NCBI GenBank assembly: GCA_016463225.1
Contig: JAEMRT010000055.1
Coordinates: 1 to 32,675 of the forward strand
Length of the DNA: 32,675 nucleotides
Direction: 5' to 3'
Origin: Sphingopyxis sp.
Lineage (GTDB): Bacteria; Pseudomonadota; Alphaproteobacteria; Sphingomonadales; Sphingomonadaceae
Shown: positions 1 through 7,306 of the stretch, piece by piece
Layout: each line of letters starts with the position of its first letter
Position numbering within the stretch: the first letter of the stretch is position 1
Program-made: the position numbers and the translations under genes
The notes under the pieces: generated by a model
What the model saw: only the letters and a program-made list of their open reading frames with translations
Databases searched by the model: none
Told to the model about the DNA's origin: nothing

Positions 1-173
1 TCAATAATCTCGTCCATCAGCCCGTTCATGGCGCCGCGCGCCGCTGCAACGAGATGCAGAGTCGTCGTGCAATCGGCGTTGGCGGTCAGCGCTTTCTCGA
101 TCGCCGTGACCTGCCCGGCGATACGTCGCACGCGCTTCAGGAGCTCATCACTGCCTTCGGTCAAATGTCCCAT
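1..173 (-). CDS. RcnR/FrmR/CsoR-family metal- or formaldehyde-sensing repressor, partial
   Basis: The gene starts with ATG at 171-173 (minus) and runs off the left edge, leaving the first 57 residues. The visible part has the all-helical fold of the family: an N-terminal His after Met-Gly, the RVRRIAGQV helix, a Cys in ADCTTTLHLVAAARGAMNGL, and the start of the third helix. The N-terminal His plus the Cys in helix 2 resembles RcnR, FrmR and DmeR more than copper-type CsoR, but the later ligands lie outside the window. Such proteins are small cytoplasmic tetramers that release DNA on binding Ni/Co, Cu or formaldehyde. A G-rich AGGGGG stretch 7 nt upstream of the ATG can serve as ribosome-binding site. 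The effector cannot be decided from this fragment. Confidence 0.85.
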   Translation of the reverse strand, partial: MGHLTEGSDELLKRVRRIAGQVTAIEKALTANADCTTTLHLVAAARGAMNGLMDEII

Positions 174-174
174 A

Positions 175-195
175 GCATACCCCCCTACCCTATCT
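175..195 (-). promoter_or_regulatory. Candidate RcnR/FrmR-type operator overlapping the ribosome-binding site
   Basis: Directly upstream of the repressor start lies ATAC, a C-rich run interrupted by TA, then TAT on the plus strand. This matches the general architecture known for this family: a G/C tract flanked by AT-rich inverted ends. The same G-tract is the best Shine-Dalgarno candidate, so repressor binding would cover the translation start region. This is inferred from pattern only. Confidence 0.45.
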
Positions 196-275
196 CGTTG
201 GTGATAGCCAGAGCAGTCTCAGGCCCCCGAGCCGCCTAGGCGAGTTCGCGATTGGACAGATAGTCGGCTTACCAG

Positions 276-924
276 TCAGGCCAATTTATTGAGCAAACGC
301 CCGGCTGCGCCCGCCTCGGCAGCAAGATTGCGATTGTAGGCAAGCGGCATGCGCGGGCTCTTCCAGCGCAGCGCATCCATGATTCCGGCGAGATCCTCGC
401 CGCTTGCGAACAGGTCCTGGTTGAGCCCCACGCGTGTCGAATGCGCGCTGACCCCCTTGAGCAGTCGCGCGAGATCGTCGGCGGTGAGATCGCTCAGAGC
501 CACGCGATCGAACGCCCGCTGGATGATCGACCGGTAGATCGGTCCGATCGACCCGGGATGCAGGGCAACACTGCCGACATCAAACTCCAACCGGGCCGGC
601 ACCGCCGGCTTAGAGAGCGTCTTGCGTAGATCCCAGGTTTCGCGGCTTGAGATACTATCGATTCGACGCCCCTTCACCGCTGCTCGCGCCTTGTAGCGCC
701 GCACCTGGACGCGGCGAAACAGCGGACCAGAGGATATCCCTGCGGATTGCGTCCAGGCCGCAATCGCGCGCACCGAGCGCGGCGACAGGTACGCGGTCGC
801 CCCCTCCCCTTCCTGGTCGCCCTTGCTGCGCTGTATCGTGAGAAGCCGCGCCTCGGGATCGAGCGCCTCGACAATGTGCTCAACCGCGATCGCCACCAAC
901 TCGGAGGCGCGCAGCCCCGTATCA
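276..924 (-). pseudogene. Tyrosine recombinase (phage integrase family), N-terminally truncated by a Tn3-family end
   Basis: The C-terminal catalytic domain of a tyrosine site-specific recombinase is present. The DTGLRASEL box carries the first catalytic Arg, HSTR is the His-x-x-Arg box, and the Tyr of PLAYNRN is the expected nucleophile near the C-terminus. Native sequence begins at about position 924. Everything upstream in this frame is the 38-bp terminal repeat of the adjacent Tn3-family element and its subterminal DNA. The N-terminal core-binding domain is therefore missing and the protein is unlikely to be functional. The missing half is not found beyond the other end of the element, so this is not a simple insertion. 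It is probably a relic of the integration machinery of the island or plasmid. Confidence 0.8.
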
Positions 925-962
925 GGGGGCACCTCAAGGTTCGTTCGCCAGACAACGCTAAG
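925..962 (+). repeat. Left terminal inverted repeat of the Tn3-family element
   Basis: 38 bp from GGGGGCACCTC to ACGCTAAG. It is the inverted counterpart of 4060-4097 and forms the boundary with the recombinase fragment. Confidence 0.85.
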
Positions 963-1069
963 CCGGAGATGTCTCTGAAACTCTGCAATAACCTTTTTGC
1001 ATGCCTGCCCCATTGCGCGGGTCTAGCCTGACCGATTGGGGGGTCATTCCGACTCAGGCGGGGTACAAC

Positions 1070-4039
1070 ATGGCGCGGCGCAATTTACTGACGCGGGAAG
1101 AGCGCGAGCGGCTATTCCTACCAAGAACCGACCACTTCTCGATCATCAGGAACTACACGCTGACGGTCGAAGACCTGGATATCATCGGAAAGCGACGAGG
1201 CCCCGTTAATCGGCTCGGTATTGCTGCTCACCTTGCCTTACTGCGGCATCCTGGGTTTGGGCTGCGCACGAACTCGGACACCCCCGATGCTATACTCAAC
1301 TACCTGTCTGCGCAGCTTGGCGTCGCTCCGGGCACATACGGTGCCTATGGCCAACGTCCGCAAACGCGAACCGACCACAGCTCAATTGCCGCTGATTACC
1401 TCGGTCTTAGGCCGTTCACACGCGCGGATGTTGCCCACGCTATTGAACTTGCAGCCCGTGCAGCCATGCGCAGTGACCGCGGAGAAACAATTGCCAGATC
1501 CTTGATGGATAACCTGAAGGCGGAGCGCTTTATTCTGCCCCCGCCCGACACCCTCGAGCGGGCCGGGCTTGCCGGGAGAGCACGCGCTCGTAAGCGCGCA
1601 GCATCGGAAATCGTCGCCGAACTGGGCGGCAGTACATTGGAGTTGCTCGACGCACTCCTGATCAATGACCCAGCCCTTGGTATGACGCCGCTGGCTTGGT
1701 TGCGGGATATGCCCGGATCTCCGTCAACCAAGAACATGAATGCGCTTCTCAAGCGGCTGCGGTTCATACGTGATCTCGGGATTGAACCGGCAATCAGCCT
1801 AGCAACCACGGGCTTCCGCTTTGGCCAATTCGTGCGCGAGGGCAGCGTCGCTCCGCCGTTTCTGTTGGCCGACTATTCCCACAATCGCCGCAGAGCGACG
1901 CTGGCAGCCGCGGTCGTCAATCTCGAGGTCAAGCTTGCAGATGCCGCAATCCTGATGTTCGAGCGCCTCATTGGCGGGCTGTTCACCCGAGCCAAGCGTG
2001 GCCAGGAACGCCGCTATCAGGACACAGCACCTTCGGTCGGCAAGCTCATGCGACTGTTTGGTGCAACGATCGCGGCGCTGGATATGGCAGAGGAAACTGG
2101 CGGCGATCCGCTGGTCCTGGTCGATGAGATGGTGGGCTGGCATCGCCTGATGGCAGCCCGTCCGCACGTCGATGCCTTGGCGGATCTCGCTCAGGAGGAC
2201 ACTCTGGTTCTTGCAACCGAGCGATACGCTACACTGCGCCGGTTCTCCCGCAACTTCCTCGACACATTCACGTTCAAGGCCTCGGGCAGCGGGACCAACC
2301 TGCTCTCCGCTCTCGATCTCCTCAAGCAGGCCAACGGCAGTTGGGGTACGCAGTTGCCAGCAAACCCGCCGATGCCCTTTTCCAATCGGCATTGGTCCAA
2401 ATTGATAATGGAGGGAGGAAAGGTCAGCCGTCCGCGCTACGAGACGGCCGTGCTGGCGACACTTCGAGATAAACTGCGAGCGGGCGATGTCTGGGTCGAA
2501 GGAACGCGGGCTTACCAGCGTTTCGACGCCTATCTGCTCCCCCGCAAGGCCGCACAATCGGCAATCTCCGAACTGCCGATCAACGTGAATTCCGGAGAGT
2601 ATCTGGCTCATAAGAGCGCCGAACTTGATCGGCGATTGCGTCACTTCGCGCATCAGCTGCGGACCGGCCGCTTGCCTGGCGTGACGCTCGTTCGCGAAAA
2701 GCTGAAAGTCGTTCCGCTGCAAGCGGCGACTCCACCAGAAGCGGAAGCTCTTGACCGCAAACTCGATGCCCTACTCCCGCGCGTCCGAATTACCGAACTC
2801 CTGCTCGAAGTCGCTGAACGTACCGGATTTCTCTCTGCATTTCGGGATGTCCGCTCGGGCAAGGAGCACGATAAGCCCGCTGCCGTGCTCGCCGCCATTC
2901 TGGCGGATGGTACGAATCTCGGCGTCGAACGCATGGCCAACGCCAGCCAGGGCGTCACATATGCGCAGCTCGCCTGGACCCAGAACTGGTATATCTCGCC
3001 CGATAACTACGAGGCTGCTCTGGCCCAGATTGTGCGCGAACATCACCGCCTCCCGTTCGCGCGAAACTGGGGCGAAGGTGTCAGTGCATCATCCGACGGC
3101 CAGTTCTTCCGCACCGGCCGGATCCGATCGGGCGCAGCCGAGATCAACGCAAAATACGGTCACGAGCCAGGTATCAAAATTTACTCGCACCTTTCCGACC
3201 ATTTTGCCTCGTTCAGTTCGCGCATCATGTCTGCCACCGCAAACGAAGCCCCATACGTGCTCGACGGCCTGATGCTAGGGGCCCGCGAATTGCCTCTGAA
3301 GGAGCTGTATACCGATACCAGCGGTGCGTCGGATCACGTCTTTGGCCTGTGCCACCTGCTCGGGTTCCGTTTCGTCCCTCGAATGCGTGATCTTGCAGAC
3401 CGGCGGCTCGGAACCATCGTATCCGGTGCAAACTACAAAGGCATCGAATGTCTGTTCGGCCAGGCGATCAAGGTCGGCACCATTGAGGCAGAGTGGGATG
3501 ATCTCGTCCGAATGGCCGCCTCAATTCGGGAAGGAACTGTTGCTCCATCTATCATCCTGCGCAAGCTTTCCGCCTATCGCCGGCAGAACAAGCTTGACCT
3601 TGCCCTTCGCGAACTTGGCCGCATCGAGCGGACGTTGTTCACGCTCGACTGGCTGGAACAGCCGGATTTGCGCCGCGCCTGCCAAGCCGGATTGAACAAG
3701 GGAGAGGCCCGGCACGCTCTGGCAGACGCCGTCTACACCAACCGCCACGGCCGGTTCACCGATCGAACTCTTGAGAACCAGCAATACCGCGCATCTGGGC
3801 TCAACTTGCTCATCGCCGCCATTGCATACTGGAATGCCCTCTATCTCGGCCGGGCCGCCGATCACCTGCGGTACTCGGGAATTGAGATCGACGAAACACT
3901 GCTAGCGCACGTCTCACCTCTGGGTTGGTCGCATATCGGCCTCACAGGTGACTACCTTTGGGAAGATGCATCTTTCAGCGGCAACCGCGGGTACCGAGCA
4001 CTCCACGACCCGAACGGCAGACTTCGGCTCGTCGCCTAG
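1070..4039 (+). CDS. tnpA: Tn3-family transposase TnpA
   Basis: This is a 989-residue DDE transposase, full length for the Tn3 family, which carries out replicative transposition by acting on the 38-bp ends. The ATG at 1070 (MARRNLLTREE) is chosen over an in-frame ATG at 1001 because family proteins begin with this short basic stretch followed by the FFTLT-like segment, here FSIIRNYTLTVEDL. Catalytic features are visible: the first Asp in SSDGQFF (about residue 676), the TDTSGASDHVFGLCHLLG block (about 748-765) with the second Asp, the PRMRDL box, and the Glu in LNKGEARHAL (about residue 879), followed by ASGLNLLIAAIAYWN. No frameshift or stop is seen. The protein looks intact even though the right end of the element seems damaged. 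Confidence 0.95.
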   Translation: MARRNLLTREERERLFLPRTDHFSIIRNYTLTVEDLDIIGKRRGPVNRLGIAAHLALLRHPGFGLRTNSDTPDAILNYLSAQLGVAPGTYGAYGQRPQTRTDHSSIAADYLGLRPFTRADVAHAIELAARAAMRSDRGETIARSLMDNLKAERFILPPPDTLERAGLAGRARARKRAASEIVAELGGSTLELLDALLINDPALGMTPLAWLRDMPGSPSTKNMNALLKRLRFIRDLGIEPAISLATTGFRFGQFVREGSVAPPFLLADYSHNRRRATLAAAVVNLEVKLADAAILMFERLIGGLFTRAKRGQERRYQDTAPSVGKLMRLFGATIAALDMAEETGGDPLVLVDEMVGWHRLMAARPHVDALADLAQEDTLVLATERYATLRRFSRNFLDTFTFKASGSGTNLLSALDLLKQANGSWGTQLPANPPMPFSNRHWSKLIMEGGKVSRPRYETAVLATLRDKLRAGDVWVEGTRAYQRFDAYLLPRKAAQSAISELPINVNSGEYLAHKSAELDRRLRHFAHQLRTGRLPGVTLVREKLKVVPLQAATPPEAEALDRKLDALLPRVRITELLLEVAERTGFLSAFRDVRSGKEHDKPAAVLAAILADGTNLGVERMANASQGVTYAQLAWTQNWYISPDNYEAALAQIVREHHRLPFARNWGEGVSASSDGQFFRTGRIRSGAAEINAKYGHEPGIKIYSHLSDHFASFSSRIMSATANEAPYVLDGLMLGARELPLKELYTDTSGASDHVFGLCHLLGFRFVPRMRDLADRRLGTIVSGANYKGIECLFGQAIKVGTIEAEWDDLVRMAASIREGTVAPSIILRKLSAYRRQNKLDLALRELGRIERTLFTLDWLEQPDLRRACQAGLNKGEARHALADAVYTNRHGRFTDRTLENQQYRASGLNLLIAAIAYWNALYLGRAADHLRYSGIEIDETLLAHVSPLGWSHIGLTGDYLWEDASFSGNRGYRALHDPNGRLRLVA

Positions 4040-4059
4040 GATGTTCTCAGTATTTCCAG

Positions 4060-4097
4060 CTTAGCGTTGTCTGGCGAACAAATCTTGAGGTGAGGCC
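4060..4097 (-). repeat. Right terminal inverted repeat of the Tn3-family element, outer end altered
   Basis: The inner 33 bp match the left repeat with two mismatches. The outer five positions read GGCCT in place of GGGGG. The repeat supplies the stop codon of the truncated LuxR gene beside it. Confidence 0.8.
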
Positions 4098-4438
4098 TCG
4101 TAGGCTTCTGCCAGGATCGAGCGATCGGCGGCCGTCAGAGAGATGATCGACTGAACCGCCGACCAGGCAAAGCCCACATTGGTGCGATGGCTGGCGCGGT
4201 GGATCGGGTCGCTCGCATAGAGGCGTCTCGCCTGGAAGCGCTCCACCCAGTCTTGCGGATAGTCGACGATGTGGACCGAGCGAACCGCAGGCTTCAGGTC
4301 GACATGATGGACCAGGGCATAGTGCCGAAAGCCCATGGCCTTCGTGATTTCGGCCATCAGGTCAGACAAGGCCGTAGCGTCCTTGATCGCGCCAGCGACA
4401 GCGCAGAAATCCTGAACTTGCCCAAGCCCGATCATCAT
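4098..4438 (-). pseudogene. LuxR-family autoinducer-binding domain, C-terminally truncated by the Tn3 element
   Basis: About 113 residues of an autoinducer-binding domain start at tandem ATGs (4438 and 4435). Conserved features of the family are present: the GFRHYALVHHVDL strand, DYPQDWVERF, YASDPIH (Tyr, Asp-Pro) and FAW. The frame then enters the Tn3 repeat after about AEAYEA and stops at TAA (4061-4063). The whole helix-turn-helix DNA-binding domain is lost, so it cannot act as a regulator by itself. It lies 13 nt downstream of the intact LuxR gene at 4452 and resembles it in sequence order, which suggests an old tandem duplication. A dominant-negative partner role is possible, but decay is the simpler view. 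Confidence 0.75.
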
Positions 4439-4451
4439 ATGGCCGGCGAGA

Positions 4452-5213
4452 TCAGAGCAGCGCTTCCATGTTGAGATGACCATCGCGAACCGCGCGCAGC
4501 ACCAGCTGCGTGCGTCGTCGCACGCCATAACGCCTGCGGGCCGATTCAACATATTCGTGCACGGTGTCGCGGCTGAGGCCGAGGATCTGGCCGATCTCCC
4601 AGTCGCTTTTGCCTTGCGCGACGAGCGCGATGCATTCGACCTGGCGAGGGCTGAGAGGGACGCAGGCCAATGGCCCTGCCCTTTCGCCAAGCAGCTCGCG
4701 CGCCCGATCATAAGCGACCGAGCCGAGCAGACGGGCGGTCAGAACCTCCTCTGCGCTGAGCGGCTCGTCGCGCGATCGGGCGGCGGTAAAGATCGCCTCG
4801 GGTTCCCCCGGGGTCCGGATTGGCAAACTGTAGCCGGACGCAAGGTCATGGTCCCTGGCGCGGTCGAGGATGCTTCGCTGGCGCGGCGTGAGCTCCAGCA
4901 CGTCGCCGATCCGGTCCCAGGCGAGCCCTGACGGGGTGCGAGCGCAGGCCGCATGGATCGGATCTTCGAGATAATGGCGTTCTTCGAGAACTTCCTCGAG
5001 CCAGGCCGATGGATAGGTTGTGAGGAACAGGCTTTGCTCGCCTCCGCGCCGAAGGTCGATATTGTGAAGCAGCGTGAACCAGCGGAAGCCAAGATCGCGC
5101 ACGGCGGCATCGATCGTGCCATGTAAATCGCCAAGGGTTTCAGCACGCTGACAGTCCGCCGCAAAGCGCGTGAGATCATCAAGGCGGCCGCAGTCTTTTA
5201 TCCTGTTCGCCAT
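4452..5213 (-). CDS. LuxR-family transcriptional regulator (autoinducer-binding domain plus HTH), solo
   Basis: 253 residues. Residues about 20-165 form the autoinducer-binding domain with the family markers SAWLEEV, HYLEDPIHAA and LAWD. Residues about 185-245 form the LuxR-type helix-turn-helix: LSPRQVECIALVAQGKSDWE, then IGQILGLSRDTVHEYVESA. No luxI-type acyl-homoserine-lactone synthase lies in the window, so it is a solo that may sense signals made elsewhere on the genome or by other cells. It is transcribed away from the winged-helix-like gene at 5435, and the region between them holds a large perfect inverted repeat that could be its operator. The ligand is unknown. Confidence 0.85.
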   Translation of the reverse strand: MANRIKDCGRLDDLTRFAADCQRAETLGDLHGTIDAAVRDLGFRWFTLLHNIDLRRGGEQSLFLTTYPSAWLEEVLEERHYLEDPIHAACARTPSGLAWDRIGDVLELTPRQRSILDRARDHDLASGYSLPIRTPGEPEAIFTAARSRDEPLSAEEVLTARLLGSVAYDRARELLGERAGPLACVPLSPRQVECIALVAQGKSDWEIGQILGLSRDTVHEYVESARRRYGVRRRTQLVLRAVRDGHLNMEALL

Positions 5214-5329
5214 AGGCGACGGAAGCTCGTCCGCGAGGAGACGGCTCGTCCAGACCTAAGCGGCGAGCGCCATGATTATCAGGATGAGTTGAGAACGATT
5301 CGCAACAATCTACGATTAGAATGGATCGC

Positions 5330-5363
5330 CTATGACACTTTATCCGCCGGCAAAGTGTCATAG
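5330..5363. repeat. Perfect 12-bp inverted repeat with 10-nt spacer (candidate operator)
   Basis: CTATGACACTTT at 5330-5341 is matched by AAAGTGTCATAG at 5352-5363 with no mismatch. It lies between the divergent LuxR gene (start 5213) and the winged-helix-like gene (start 5435). Its size fits an operator for a dimeric regulator, or an mRNA hairpin. There is no T-run for a terminator, and neither gene ends here. Confidence 0.8.
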
Positions 5364-5434
5364 CTGACAACCCGTCTGCGGCCGCCGATTTGGGATTCAC
5401 ATTGATCCTGCTTTGTGCTTGATTCCATCATGTT

Positions 5435-6004
5435 ATGTTTCATGCAGGCAAGCCTCTTGAACCCTCCATTGGCTGTGATGTCGCGGCCGTGCTCGAGACG
5501 CTGGCGACCGTATCGAGCCGGCCCCGTTATGCCTTCATGCTGCTCAACCTGATCGCCCAGGTGGCGGGGCCAGATGGAAGCGCCGGTCCCTGGGTCAGGC
5601 GGAACGATGGGCTCGTTTCCCTGCGCGATTGGCTATGCGACGCATTGACCCCGATGGCCCAGCGTGGTCCGCGCAGCATTACGCTGGCCGAGCGGGTCGA
5701 GAGCGACCTCGCTAGAAACGGACTGCTCCCCGGCGATCTGGAGAAAAGGCGCGGCGTGATCGCGGAGGAAATGCGGGCACGCATTCGCACAGCCGGCAAG
5801 AGTAATCTCAGTCGCGCCGTTTCCGAACTGGTGAATGCAGGCCTGCTCCGCCGACATTATCAGGGCTATCGCGTCGACCATCGGAACCGTGGCGGCCAGC
5901 GCCACGCCGTCTATACCTTGATCGGCGATGCTCTGCGTCTAGTGCCGGGCATCAGCTCCACACCGAATCTGCCCGTGCAAGGCGAACTTGCCCTCCCAAG
6001 ATGA
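5435..6004 (+). CDS. Winged-helix-like protein of unknown function
   Basis: 189 residues, not assigned to a named family. Residues about 115-172 look like a winged helix. A helix TAGKSNLSRAVSELVNAGLL serves as a plausible recognition helix, followed by a basic wing RRHYQGYRVDHRNRGGQRHA and a closing strand YTLIGDAL. The N-terminal half is helical (MLLNLIAQVAG, WLCDALTPMA) with no signal or membrane segment. It is soluble and probably binds DNA. Its position opposite a LuxR solo, next to mobile DNA, would fit a plasmid or island regulator, or a replication accessory. No good Shine-Dalgarno is seen before the ATG. The 12-bp inverted repeat upstream may be its own operator. Confidence 0.6.
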   Translation: MFHAGKPLEPSIGCDVAAVLETLATVSSRPRYAFMLLNLIAQVAGPDGSAGPWVRRNDGLVSLRDWLCDALTPMAQRGPRSITLAERVESDLARNGLLPGDLEKRRGVIAEEMRARIRTAGKSNLSRAVSELVNAGLLRRHYQGYRVDHRNRGGQRHAVYTLIGDALRLVPGISSTPNLPVQGELALPR

Positions 6005-6113
6005 TTGCGCAGTCGAACCGGGGTTGCTGCAGTAGTGTGCTGTGAGGTCGGGTAACGATGTCCGAATAATAAGGCCAGTCAGAACGTCAGCATTGCCCTT
6101 GCCGGCAATTACA

Positions 6114-6794
6114 TCAGCCATTCCCGTCAAAGGATCGCCATGGCCTTCTTCGACGCGAATGGATTGTCAGATTCGGAATGAAGCCGGGCACGCGAGCCAT
6201 ATAATCGCGGTAAACCTCGCCGAAGCTGGCTAGCGCCTCCTTTTCCTCATGCCGAGCCAGCCGAATATACATCACGACGAGCACCGGAAACATAGCAAGG
6301 GTCAAAAGGGTCGGCCATTGTAGCAAAAAGCCGAGCATGACGAGAATGAAGCCGACATATTGCGGGTGCCGGATCCGGGCATAAATCCCAGTAAGGGCCA
6401 ATTGGTGTTTGCGCTGACTCAAGTGAAGGGCCGTCCATGCAACCGAGATCAGCCAGTAACCCACGCCGATCAGCACAAAGCTGGCGATGTGGAATGGACC
6501 GTAATGGGGATTAACTCGCCAGCCGAACATCATCTCCAGGAGATGTCCAGCATCGTGGCTCCACCAGTCGACAGCGGGGAAATACGACTGGAGCCACCCC
6601 GAAAGCACGAAGATCGTGAGCGGGAAGCCATACATTTCCGCGAAGAGCGCTATGATGAAAGCGCTGAACGCCCCCAAACTGCGCCAGTCTCGTTTAGTTG
6701 CCGGCTTGAAGAAGCTGAACGCAAAGAGGATGAAAACGGCGGCGTTAACCAGCGCGAGCCCCCACAGACCATAGCCATAGTCGGCGTGCGTCAT
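6114..6794 (-). CDS. Isoprenylcysteine carboxyl methyltransferase (ICMT/PEMT)-like membrane protein
   Basis: 226 residues with several hydrophobic segments. The C-terminal signature of the ICMT/phospholipid methyltransferase-like family is clear: GIYARIRHPQYVGFILVMLG, then the RLARHEEKEALASFGEVYRD segment and a Tyr-Met-x-x-Val-Pro-x-Phe-Ile-Pro end. Proteins of this group use S-adenosylmethionine at the membrane, and bacterial members often sit with metal or thiol stress genes. The substrate is unknown. The ATG overlaps the stop of the DUF2933 gene by 4 nt, so the two are translationally coupled. The last 20 residues are basic and variable. Confidence 0.8.
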   Translation of the reverse strand: MTHADYGYGLWGLALVNAAVFILFAFSFFKPATKRDWRSLGAFSAFIIALFAEMYGFPLTIFVLSGWLQSYFPAVDWWSHDAGHLLEMMFGWRVNPHYGPFHIASFVLIGVGYWLISVAWTALHLSQRKHQLALTGIYARIRHPQYVGFILVMLGFLLQWPTLLTLAMFPVLVVMYIRLARHEEKEALASFGEVYRDYMARVPGFIPNLTIHSRRRRPWRSFDGNG

Positions 6795-7054
6795 CGCGAC
6801 TCTCCTTCGATGCGGCCGTTGGGATTGGCCGGTAAGCCGGCGGGTGCCTGACCGGGCTCATGGCCATGCTGATGCCCACCATGGCCGCGGTGCATGAACA
6901 GGTGCATGAGCGGGCAGGCGAGCAGGATGAGATAGGGCAGCACACCCAGGAAGTGCGCGGTATGCTCGGTGAGGAGGAAGAAGCTAGCGACGAGCAGGAA
7001 GCCGATCAGAACGATCTTGCCGCGCTTGCGCATGCGATGGTCATGTTCGCCCAT
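6791..7054 (-). CDS. DUF2933-type small membrane protein, His-rich tail
   Basis: 87 residues. After a short His-containing start (MGEHDHRMRKRGK) come two hydrophobic segments, VLIGFLLVASFFLL and FLGVLPYLILLACPLMHLFM, and then a His/Gly-rich tail HRGHGGHQHGH. This pattern is typical of DUF2933 proteins, which are usually found with heavy-metal resistance genes. The ATG at 7054 is supported by a Shine-Dalgarno AGAGGA about 7 nt upstream; longer forms of the frame are not supported. It is the first gene of a two-gene unit with the methyltransferase (ATGA overlap). A role in binding or passing metal at the membrane is inferred from the His-rich tail only. Confidence 0.75.
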   Translation of the reverse strand: MGEHDHRMRKRGKIVLIGFLLVASFFLLTEHTAHFLGVLPYLILLACPLMHLFMHRGHGGHQHGHEPGQAPAGLPANPNGRIEGESR

Positions 7055-7306
7055 ATGCCGTCCTCTTCTGGTCAACGTCCGGGCAGCATAGGCTCGAGTC
7101 CAAGGAGCAAGGTATAAGTAGAGACCGAAGTCCCCCGGGCATCGCGCAGGCATGGGTAAGGCGATCGATGGGATCGGCCATCGGCGTTCGGGCGACGCAG
7201 CTGTCGGGGAGCAGCAGTCGTGCTGCGGATTTTGCGTATAGGCGTGCGGCGTCCGCGAACCAATGCTGCGCTCACGAACATAATCGTGAGAGGCAGGCCC
7301 GCGTCC

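Larger units (their letters stand above)
925..4097. mobile_element. Tn3-family transposable element with only tnpA, about 3.17 kb
   Basis: The element is bounded by 38-bp inverted repeats at 925-962 and 4060-4097. They share the inner 33 positions with two mismatches and end in the family-typical ACGCTAAG at the inner side. The outer left end starts GGGGG as Tn3-family ends do, whereas the outer right end reads GGCCT. No resolvase or passenger gene is present. The flanking pentanucleotides (TATCA left, TCGTA right) differ, so there is no 5-bp target duplication. Each flank is a different truncated gene, which points to deletion or recombination after insertion. Confidence 0.85.

Noticed and set aside
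7271..7290. CTCACGA and TCGTGAG hairpin in front of the nuclease gene.
   Set aside because: A 7-bp stem without a T-run is weak evidence for a terminator or riboswitch; kept only as a note in the gene entry.
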